From NCBI GenBank assembly GCA_963514095.1, contig OY741267.1, positions 3,493,441 to 3,557,440 on the forward strand: DNA of 64,000 nt, given 5' to 3'. Position numbers and translations under genes: made by a program. Below, one piece after another: positions 13,108 to 21,185 of this stretch. Origin of the DNA: Eutrigla gurnardus (Eukaryota; Chordata; Actinopteri; Perciformes; Triglidae). The notes beneath the pieces are model-generated. The model did no database searches. It worked only from the letters and a program-made list of their open reading frames with translations, and had not been told where the DNA came from. Within the stretch, counting starts at the first letter, position 1, and every line of letters begins with the position of its first letter.

Positions 13108-13279
13108 CGAAGACTGCGTGGAGCAGGCGTAGGACGGCCCCCCGTCTGGACAGGAACGGGTGACGAGCGGACCTCCCGAAGGCTGCGTGGAGCAGGCGTC
13201 GGACGGCCCCCCGTCAGAACAGGAACGGGTGACGAGCGGACCTCCCGAAGACTGCGTGGAGCAGGCGTAGGACGGCCAC

Positions 13280-13620
13280 AAAAAATCACTCACTGGGAGG
13301 AAAATAACAAGGCTACAAACAAAAACTACAAAAATACAAACTTAACTTTACGTGACGTGACGTGGACCGTGACGTGGATCGTGACCTGACAGAAGACGAA
13401 TAACGAACTGGCACAAGACAAGGGGAGACGCAGACTTAAATACACAGAGGGATAACGAGCAACAGGTGACAACAATCAGGGATCAGGGATGACATCAGAC
13501 CAGGGAACACATGAGGAAGGGCAAGTGACCTGAAACGAGAAGGGAGTTATTTTCAAAATAAAACAGGAAATGACAAGACAAAACCCCAAGACAAGACATT
13601 ACCACACCGGCGTGACATAA
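13280..13620 (-). other. LTR- or promoter-like segment next to the array
   Basis: Read on the minus strand, the segment begins TGTCACGCCGGTGTGG (from 13618 down) and contains a TATTTAAG box (about 13434-13442). It then has a run of GTGACGTG-type motifs (13351-13390) before it meets the last 69-bp unit. The TGT start and a TATA-like box about 180 bases in resemble a solo LTR of a teleost gypsy element. I could not find a clear CA end, a primer-binding site or target duplications, so the call is weak. CREB-like TGACGT sites are an alternative reading. Confidence 0.35.
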
Positions 13621-14651
13621 ATAATAATTAAAAATGTTCAAATATTATCCGCTTTTGCAAATGAACTCTTCATATCAACATTTAACACCTCTCTAAAACA
13701 CTCTGTTTGCTTCCATGCCTCTTCCCTGTTCACCTCTCTTAAACAGTGTCAACACAAACTGATCATATGGTAATAACTTTCAATAAGGTATGAATTATAC
13801 CAGGACTTTAGACGGGGTTGGCTTTATCTTGATGGACCCAACAAACTCGGTTTCCCATAACTTTACAAAACTCCAACAGATCAGTAACTTCATGTGCCTG
13901 GCAACTGCTGCAACCAATGTCACACATTCAGTATACATGCTAATGTTTACAAATGGGCTATTATTGTTTGTAAACACTAAGCAAGGACTGATGATACATT
14001 ACCTGAAATATTTTCCCTGTTTTATCGACCGTCATGTCCTCCTCCCTCAACGTGACCCTCCTGGCGGCCTTGAATAATACATAGGATGCGTCCATCTCCA
14101 TCGTAGCCATCAGCTAGCACGGAGTTGCACGTCGTTGGCTACTTTGTTGCGCATGCGTGAGCAAGGCACCGTGGGAAATGGGGATATCAATAACCCGAAA
14201 ACATAAGCCCGAAAACGAAAATAGATTTATTATTTCGTTTTGGTTTTCCCAATAATTGTTTGCTCTGTTTTGAGTTCAACATAGGAAAACAAACTTCAAT
14301 CTTCCATTTTGTGGTCAAACAGAAAAACAGAAGAACGAAATATTGACTGTTTTTTTTGTTTTTCGTTTGCCAGATTGAATGGAATAATTGAATGGACGGA
14401 TGATATACAGACCCATGTGCTAACCAAACGGCATATCTCAGTCTTTGGCTTACCATCGGTGGCACGCTTCTTTCTTTCAGGTGCATCAGAGTTTTCCAGT
14501 CCTCCTGTCAGAAGAATAAGTTAAAGAAATGAAATGAAAGAAAACTATGGAATATCAAGACTAACAAAGATGAGAAAATATAACAATCACTGCACATGAT
14601 AAGTCAGTCAGATAAGGAGGAAGCAGATATGCAGTAGATCAACTGTCTATG
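13621..14651. other. no gene seen; AT-rich intergenic sequence
   Basis: No supported coding region. One 34-base string at about 14420-14455 ('ggcatatctcagtctttggc' core) recurs at 32848-32882, so part of this stretch belongs to a dispersed repeat. Confidence 0.35.
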
Positions 14652-15661
14652 CAGGGGGTTTTTTTTGGCCCGGGCATGTATTTACTGAAATCACTAAAAA
14701 CATCCGGTGATTGGTGCACTGGTGGCGGAGTGGTTAGAGCGCATGCATGTACAAACGTACATATGCAGCCGACTGGTTTGAATCCCGGCCGGAGGTCCTT
14801 TACTGCATGTCATACCCCCTCTCTCTCCAATCTATCCACTGCTAATAAAGGCGTCTATGCCTCAAAAAATCTTTAAAAAAAACAAATTGGTGATTTTTGC
14901 GACCTGTTTCTGCCTTTATTAACTGTGTCTCCATTCAACCTAAACCTCACTAAATATTACAAATAAAACCCAGGGTTTCTTGGACAAAAACAATGTGGCT
15001 GTGTAACGATAGCTGAAACGATGGAACCAAATGATGCCGCGGAGCACCCGGTGGAAATGCTTTAATGGATTAGAGACAACGATCAGCTCCAGTGACCGCA
15101 GGGCTGACGGATCCGGTGGAAATTTGGGGGAGTTGCAATTGTCTTGGTAAAGCACGGCCACTGCAGCAACCGTCGTTTTGTTGGGTTAATCCCCCTTCTC
15201 ACTTTCTCTCCGTGTCCCCATCTCTCTCTCCAGCTGTCCTTTTTAAAATAAATGCATAAAAAGCCAGAGGGGAAAAAAAACACCGACTTGTGAGCTGCTG
15301 TTTTTGACACACAAGCCGCTCAACCTCAAGTCATCAGTGAGGTAAGTCTAAAATTAAATATAAAGGCTATAGTCAGACCCTTTCCAATTCGTTTAAGGTT
15401 TGTGTGTGTTTAGGTAGGCTATAAAAAATGATTTTGCTACCGGGGTCCTGTCACCAAGCAGCAAAGGAAACCACCACTTCTCCGCTCCTCCTCTCTCTTC
15501 AAGCTCTGCGCCGGTGGGGTGCGTTCACGCTCAGCACAGCGTTTGAACTCTGCTGCATCAAGTTGAATTGAAAACAGCGCCACTGGACTTCCATAGAACT
15601 ACATTGATTTTCAAGATTCCAGCGTGGCCGCCTCAAAATTTATAATGCAGAAAAAACCCTG
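14652..15661. mobile_element. possible CAGGG-ended non-autonomous DNA element
   Basis: The left end starts CAGGGGGTTTTTTTTGG at 14652. The right end is the inverse, 'gcagaaaaaaccctg', ending at 15661, preceded by 'gtggccgcctcaaaatt'. Very similar ends bound the element at 36577-37766, and a third left end is at 33116. Flanks read 'gtctatg' and 'gtgtatg' (6 of 7 match), a weak target-duplication candidate. Internal sequence at 15190-15310 is the inverted homologue of 33140-33260. CAG termini would suit hAT, but an 8-bp duplication is not demonstrated. Confidence 0.35.
14711..14884 (+). repeat. tRNA-derived SINE
   Basis: The head looks like a tRNA gene: A box 'tggcggagtgg' (14723-14733) and B box 'ggtttgaatcc' (14775-14785). 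It is followed by a tRNA-unrelated body ('catgtcatacc', 'ctctctccaat') and an A-rich tail at 14866-14884 after 'aataaaggcgtctatgcc'. This layout is that of a pol III-transcribed SINE. The extra bases between the boxes and the non-tRNA body argue against a functional tRNA gene. Confidence 0.75.
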
Positions 15662-16270
15662 GTGTATGTAGATCAGACCTGGGCATCTTACGGCCGGAAA
15701 ATCCTCTGGAGTTTCTGACCGGGGAATCGGGGATCGGGCCGGTGTTTCACAACCCTCCATCAGCCGAACCATGTCATCACTGCTGACGGTTATAATATTA
15801 TATGTTTATATATTAGAACTTTCCAAACACTGAAATTCAGCAAACTGTGATTAAAAGAGCATTTTAGGAGATCGCTGGGTTTTCTGACATGATCAGTGCA
15901 ACCGTGACTTATTGTAGCCACGTCTGAAGCCTCCATCCACCAATGGTTACACTTGTAATCAAATCAGTCATGTTTTCACAGTTGGAATCATTTTCATGTT
16001 GGTGCTGTTAGTTACAGTAAAGCAGCAGCAAAGGAGTTGTGTGTTTCTTAAAAAATAAAACTATACAAAATATATTACCCTAATATTTTCTTCATTGAGT
16101 GATGCAGGTCTGTTACAGTTTGGGTTATCTACAGAAATAGAACAGTCTCACTGAATCAGAACTGAAAAGGATCTCAGTGGTTAACTGTAATATTCACAAA
16201 AAAAACAAAAACAATTTTTAAGTAATTTACTAACTAAACTAATTTAAGTATGAAAAATAAATATTTATTT
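15310..16270. other. no gene seen
   Basis: Apart from the CAGGG-type inverted end at 15605-15661, I see no coding or RNA gene. The sequence is mostly AT-rich, with no long open frame. Confidence 0.35.
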
Positions 16271-16465
16271 GGAATACTGAGTCTAGCTGCTAGAAAAGCA
16301 ATTACAAAGAAATGGCTCAAGCCAGCCGTCCCATCTATAGACGAATGGGGTGATATTATTTACGATGTGTATGTAATGGAAAGAATCACTTTTTCAATGA
16401 CGCTCTAAATTCAATGACATCTGGAAGCAATGGAAAATGTACATTTCTCTGAAACACCCTTCTTT
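16271..16465 (+). pseudogene. L1-type LINE ORF2 3'-end fragment
   Basis: The frame reads GILSLAARKAITKKWLKP, then PSIDEWGDIIYDVYVMERIT. After a frameshift near 16402 it continues with a W-K-Q-W-K-M-Y-I sequence. The same C-terminal block occurs in the L1 elements at 55.9-56.1 kb and 59.4-59.6 kb of this window. It marks the last part of ORF2p, beyond the RT. No poly(A) or target repeat is evident. A poly(T) run at 16475-16491 is in the opposite sense. Confidence 0.6.
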
Positions 16466-16810
16466 TGTTTAAGGTTTTTTTTTTTTTTTTTATATATCAA
16501 GATTTTGGAGCCCTGGGGCCTCATGTATCAATGTTGCGTACGCACAAAAACGTGGCGTACGTAATTTTCCACGCCAACGTTCAGATGTATCAAAAGTGAA
16601 ATGAGCGTGGAAATGTGCGGTGTCCCACGCCAGCTTCATGGCTGGCGTACGCACGTTTCTACAGCTATTGTGTCTTTGGCGACACTCTGAGGTGATGCTG
16701 GGAAACTGTTAATTATGTGAAAACAATTAGTCCTCAGAGTAGGCCTAATGTGCATATCAGAGACACATTAATGGACAATTAACACACGTGTTTGCAATCA
16801 TATAGATGGA

Positions 16811-16818
16811 TATAAAAG
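16811..16818 (+). promoter_or_regulatory. TATA box of the Harbinger transposase
   Basis: TATAAAAG lies 29 bases upstream of the chosen ATG at 16840. A short out-of-frame ATG occurs at 16832 and stops after four codons. Confidence 0.55.
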
Positions 16819-16839
16819 CATGCGCAAAGTGATGAAAAA

Positions 16840-19630
16840 ATGGCATTAACAATGGCAGCCTTGGCCTTGTTAGAAGACATCGCAAACGGTAACATCAGAC
16901 GTGAGAGGGTGTTTAGAGAACAGGAGGATATGTTAGCAAATGACAACAACTGGCTCATGAGTCGTTTTAGGTTGCCGAGGCAAGTGTTACTGGAGCTGTG
17001 CGCAGAGCTGCGGCCGGCCCTAGAAAGAAACACAGCCAGGAGCCAGGGGTTGTCCGTGCCCACACAGGTGCTGACCACTCTGGGGTTTCTGGCAACAGGA
17101 GCCTTCCAGAGGGAACTGGCCGACCGGTCAGGAGTGTGCCAGTCCACTCTGAGCCGAGCCATGCCAGCTGTGTGGGACGGGATCAGAATGTCATCCAGGT
17201 ACATCAAATTCCCATACAATGCTGTTGAACAGGCCAACATTAAAGCGCAATTTGCAGCAAGAGCCGGTTTCCCTAATGTAATCGGAGCTATTGACTGCAC
17301 ACATGTTGCTATAAAAGCGCAATCACAGGATGAATTTGTTTTTGTCAACAGGAAACATTTTCATTCAATAAATGTTCAAATAATATGTGATGCGCAAATG
17401 CAGCTCACCAACATCGTGGCAAGGTGGCCTGGTTCAACGCATGACTCGTTCATTCTTACTAATAGCATGGTTGGTAACAGGCTGGAGGCTGGCACGGTGC
17501 GCGATGGGTGGCTTCTCGGTGAGTAAATGTATCCGTTTAATTGCGCCCCGAATGTAAACCAGCACAATGCCCATTTGGGCACGTGCATTCAAATATGTGC
17601 ATTTGTTTTTCCCTGGTGAAAATAGAGCGGCAGAGCTATCTAACAAACCCTTTATTGTCTCCTTGTGTTCAGTATTTGTGTCGATAAACGCGTGCGTAAA
17701 GTGGGAAATGTCACACTGCAGTAGCCACGGCGCACTTCTGCAGTCATTAATATAAGTGTGATCAGTCTTGTCCTTGTAATGAAGTTGTTTTGTCCTTCTG
17801 TTTGTTTCCGGCAGCAAATATATATATATGTAATGGTATGAGCAGTCACATTTCTGCCTCCTTAATTGATGTGTTGATTGGCCTATGAGGTAGGGGAGTG
17901 AGGGCATATAGGGAGGCTCTAGCCCCCCCCTTTCTTCCTCTTGCTCCCTAGCACTGAGCCCCACCCACTTCCTGGTTGCAGCCTTCCACTTCCACACAGG
18001 TAAGGTGCATGGCTGCAGTGCTGCTGCTTGTGTTTTTGCTCTCGTTGGATGGTATTAATTTATTTTATTTGCGTTGTTAGCGGGTAGTTGTGGCCGCGGT
18101 TACTGTCCCCGTTCCAGTACGCATCTGTGACTGGAGGACTAAGGTGCGTACTCGCAGCATCTCTTGTGTTTTGAGTCATTAGTGGCGTCAGCTGATCGGC
18201 AACCTGTTGATTTTCCCTGTAGCTTCCGGACGCTCCATTCGCGGACCTGAGACGCTCCATCTTCCACGGAGCAGTACATTCTCCCTCTTTGGTTGACCAC
18301 AAGGACGCCTGCAAAATAGTCGCAGCTTAAAGATAAGTAGCCTGGGATCACTGCTGCTTCGCCGGGCCCCGAGTCGAGCCGCGACTCGGTGACGACTGTA
18401 GACTGTGTGACTGTTTAAGTGTTGTCGGCGGAGCTCACCACGGCTCCACGTTGCGCCTCGGCGCGTTCTCTGCTCGCTATAAACTGCGACACCTGCTGCC
18501 TGCAACGTTACCTCCGCCCGGTCCTCAGTCACGGGCTGAGTGGCGGCACCACGAGGACTCGTGGTTGTTTGGTGTCCGTGTGAGCGTGTGCATGTGAGTG
18601 TGTGCATGTGAGTGTGTGCATGTGCGTGTGGGTGTGAATGAGAGAAATGTGTTGAGTGTGAGTGTGTATGTGAGTGTATGACTCCAGGGGTTATGATGGG
18701 GCCCAGGTGAACCATCAGATTTAGGATTTCTGTTTGTTTTCTTTATTTCTTTTGGTTTTGCTTGATAACTGTTATAATATTATTTGTTTATCTGATTGTG
18801 TTTATTGTTTATAGTGGTTCCCCTATTAATTGTTCCCTTTTTGTTCCCTGTTCCTAGCATCTGAGAGCCAGCGGTGGAGGTGGTGTCCCTGGGTGACGGT
18901 TTCCCTCTGCGTGCTGTATGACACCTTTTGGTTTGTTTTCTCTACACATTATAGTTTGAGTTGTTCACGTGTGAATGGGGTGCTCTTTAACTGAAGGATT
19001 CCCTTCCCCTCCTACCCCTCCCGGCTGTGTCTCCTCATTGTTGCAGGAACCCTTTATTCCCCCCTTTGCCCCTTAACTTTTTAATTTGTAATATTGGTTG
19101 TGAAAATAAAACTGTTATAATTTATTGAAACATTTTGAGTTATTTTTTTTTTTTTTACAAAAAGTAATAGTGATTCAATCAAGTGGTGCATGAACAAAGT
19201 AAAACAACAATAAATATATAAAACTAAATCTATTTCACATGTCGTATTCCTCCTCCATTTGACTCCAGGGGACAGTGGCTACCCCCTGAGAACGTGGCTG
19301 TTGACCCCTCTCACTAACCCCGGCACCGAGCAAGAGAGGAGGTACAACGACCTCCATTCCCGAACTCGGGCAGTGGTGGAGAGGGCAATCGGCCTGCTGA
19401 AGGGGCGCTGGCGCTGTCTAGACAGGTCAGGGGGGGTGCTGCTGTACACACCGGAGAAGGTGTGCCGCATTGTGCTGGCCTGTGGTGTCCTGCACAACGT
19501 GGCACACCGCCATGGCATACCACTGCCAGAAAACATCCCCCCACCAGAGGAACCGGATGCCGGACCCGTTAACCTCTACCCACCCCGGGAAGCGATACGG
19601 GCCCGGCAGCATCTGATTTCAATGATGTAA
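16840..19630 (+). CDS. HARBI1-like Harbinger transposase, two exons, open
   Basis: Exon 1 is 16840-17518 and exon 2 is 19269-19630. The donor is GTGAGT at 17519 and the acceptor ends CCAG at 19268. Splicing joins codon phase 1 and gives the expected 'LLGDSGYPL' block. The product is 346 residues, close to HARBI1 length, with no stop or frameshift seen. DDE residues: D in VIGAIDCTH, D in WPGSTHDSF, E in VVERAIGLLKGRW. An N-terminal helix-turn-helix-like part precedes (QSTLSRAMPAVW). It would cut and reinsert the element in the nucleus, normally with the Myb-like partner. The start at 16840 gives MALTMAALALLEDI. The 1.75-kb intron is unusually long for this family and seems to contain foreign sequence. 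The transposase may be functional, but its Myb-like partner here is broken. Confidence 0.85.
17519..19268 (+). other. long intron of the Harbinger transposase with probable insert
   Basis: From about 17870 to 19130 the sequence changes to GC-richer DNA with CT-rich and GT-rich parts and a TGTGAGTG-type microsatellite (18583-18680). It ends with 'gaaaataaaactg' and a T run (19143-19156). I could not classify it. It has no sizeable conserved open frame and no recognised inverted ends, and a short retroelement or TRIM-like insert is possible. Confidence 0.4.
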
Positions 19631-19647
19631 AGAGGCAAGGACATAAT

Positions 19648-20456
19648 TTACTTTTTAAGTGCATTTATTGCCTTGCAAATATCCCCAAGGACATTGATCA
19701 GTTGATCTAGACGATCATTGACGCCATGGATCGCTCAAACAATTTCCTCCTGCCATTCCAGCAGAGCACGGCCAGTCGGGCGGACTTCAGCAGCTGGCGT
19801 GGAGTCACCGGGGCGCGTGGTACTGGTGGAGCCGGTGGAGACGCCGGGGAGCATGGTGCTGGTGGAGACGCCAGGGCCCGCGGTGCCGGTGGAGGTGCCT
19901 TCTCCTGGCTCATCGTCTATTTAGAAATGATAATAAAAAATTAAGTAATTAAACATGAGTGAATGTGTTTATATCCTGGCAACTTTACGCACGAGCATGT
20001 AGAATGTGAGCAGCCTATTGTGCGACCAGTATAATGACAACATTTCTGAGTTTAACACATTTACCTTGGGGATGATCAGTGTCGCCCTCATGGGCCCCCA
20101 CAACTCCGGTTAGAGCTGTGTCACCCACAATGGCCGCCACTCTCTGGTCAAAGGGGGTCAGTTCCTCCCCTCCTGTCCCCCCGCCCGTTGCGGTCACGCT
20201 TCGGCGGTGGGCCGAAATCCTCCGCTTCACCTCAACCTTCACGTCGGACCATTTCTTTTTTATTTCAGGGAGTGTGCGCTGCGCCGACCCCACAGCGTTC
20301 ACTGCCTCACACTCACGCGCCTACTCACATTTCTTTTTTTTTTGTGTTAATGCCTGATGAGAGGCTACCAAATAATACTGGTCTTCGAGTCTCGACTTCG
20401 TTTAAGAGCGTTTCGAGCTCAGACTCGGTGAAGTTGCGCTTCTTCCCTTTACTCAT
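19648..20456 (-). pseudogene. Harbinger Myb/SANT-like protein, broken
   Basis: On the minus strand an ATG at 20456 opens MSKGKKRNFTESELETLL, the usual start of the Myb/SANT-like accessory protein. A later block LPEIKKKWSDVKVEVKRR completes the DNA-binding domain. Exon 1 ends at 20065 before GTAAATG, the intron is 148 bases, and exon 2 is 19916-19648 after an AG. Exon 2 is rich in Gly, Ser, Thr and Pro and ends with a coiled-coil-like tail (NDRLDQLINVLGDICKAI). In Harbinger elements this protein binds the ends and brings the transposase into the nucleus. Breaks: a frameshift or stop after a run of ten A's (about 20329-20345) and an in-frame TGA in exon 2 (near 19736). Non-functional as written. 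Confidence 0.75.
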
Positions 20457-20706
20457 TTTGTAGATCTGATGGTGCAGAGAGGGGAATCCCCGGTGCAGGC
20501 CCTATTTAAATTCATTTGCATATTTAAATGGAGGCGTGGACAGGGAGGAGTTTAGCACTTCCACATGTGCGCTTAATTCCACGTTGATTGGAATGTACAA
20601 AGGAAAAGTGCTTGGATCCATGCGTACGCACACTTTGATACATCTGATTTTTTTTCAGTATGTTTCAGTAGGAAATCCACGCAATTTTTAGTACATGAGG
20701 CCCCTG

Positions 20707-21170
20707 GAGGTGACATGAAAAAAAAAAAAAAAAAAAACTGAGAAAAGGTATGTACTGGGGACAAACACTGACTAGGTTTGCAAGATCTCGAGTTTGTTTT
20801 GCGAGATCTTGACTTTCTTTTGCGATATCTCGAGTTTCTTTTGCGAGATATTGACTTTCTTTTGCGAGATCTTGAGTTTGTTTTGCGAGATCTCACGAAT
20901 CCATCAATGCATATGAGAACCAGAAACGTTCCGGAGAGCTTTAGCCAATAAAATTAGGTTGCAATTCCTTATTTTGCCAGCATGAAGCGACCAAGCGCAA
21001 AAAATGACGGGCTGCACGCAAGAATGCAGGCCAGGCTGCAGTGTCTGTGTCGGTGAAATCACTGAAAGAGATCTCAGAAGTGATACCGCTTACGTTACAT
21101 TTGTTAGGGATGGGCCGACAAATAGCAACTTATTTTGAGATGGAGCTCAAATACAGTCTACATTAGGCTT
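20707..21170 (+). repeat. integrase-like repeat family, copy A (5' part)
   Basis: From 'gaggtgacatg' at 20707 the sequence matches, with gaps, the minus strand of 32325 down to about 32010. It includes a 21-bp tandem array, an ATTTTGCCA block, and the start codon region at 21110. There MGRQIATYFEMELKY corresponds to MDRQIQLYFEMGLKY of copy B. After about 20 codons the frame stops (21164), so only the leader and first codons remain here. The Harbinger element abuts its left edge. Confidence 0.65.
20780..20905 (+). repeat. 21-bp tandem array with GAGATCT cores (copy A)
   Basis: About six 21-base units of the form 'cgagatcttgactttctttt' lie head to tail. The core alternates between GAGATCTCGA-like palindromes and GAGATCTTGA. 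Copy B (32186-32270) has about four units. A spacing of 21 bases is two helical turns, so a binding-site array upstream of the integrase-like start codon is conceivable. Confidence 0.65.
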
Positions 21171-21185
21171 AGTGTAAATGGAGTT

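Larger units (their letters stand above)
5793..13276 (+). repeat. 69-bp GC-rich minisatellite, about 110 units
   Basis: A tandem array of a 69-base unit (core 'gctgcgtggagcaggcgtcg', then 'gacgggtccccgtc'-like and 'aggaacgggtgacgagcgga' parts) fills 7.5 kb. Each unit carries about nine CpG sites. Because 69 is 23 codons, long open frames exist on both strands (for example plus 8162-11161 and minus 7648-11538), made of 23-residue repeats rich in Pro, Arg, Ser and Gly. I read these as by-products of the period, not as genes. Variants include shortened 48-bp units (near 6918, 7725, 9912 and 10581, containing repeated 'gggcgac') and a one-base insertion (near 8300, 11157 and 11917). Using these corrections, distances between landmark variants are exact multiples of 69. 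Confidence 0.95.
16516..20703 (+). mobile_element. complete PIF/Harbinger transposon (4.19 kb)
   Basis: Ends are GGGCCTCATGTA at 16516 and TACATGAGGCCC ending at 20703, a perfect 12-bp inverted pair. More degenerate inverted similarity extends inward ('gcgtacgcac' motifs near both ends). The flanking CTG at 16513-16515 and 20704-20706 is a 3-bp target duplication, which agrees with the CWG preference known for this superfamily. Inside are the two genes typical of Harbinger: a HARBI1-like transposase (plus) and a Myb/SANT-like gene (minus). They converge, with 17 bases between their stops. Size, gene pair and target duplication make the assignment firm. Confidence 0.92.

Noticed and set aside
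5793..13276. Possible CRISPR-like array
   Set aside because: The units are contiguous near-identical 69-mers without unique spacers, and the surroundings are vertebrate.
14711..14800. Functional tRNA gene at the SINE head
   Set aside because: Stem pairing is imperfect and the sequence continues into a SINE body with an A-rich tail.
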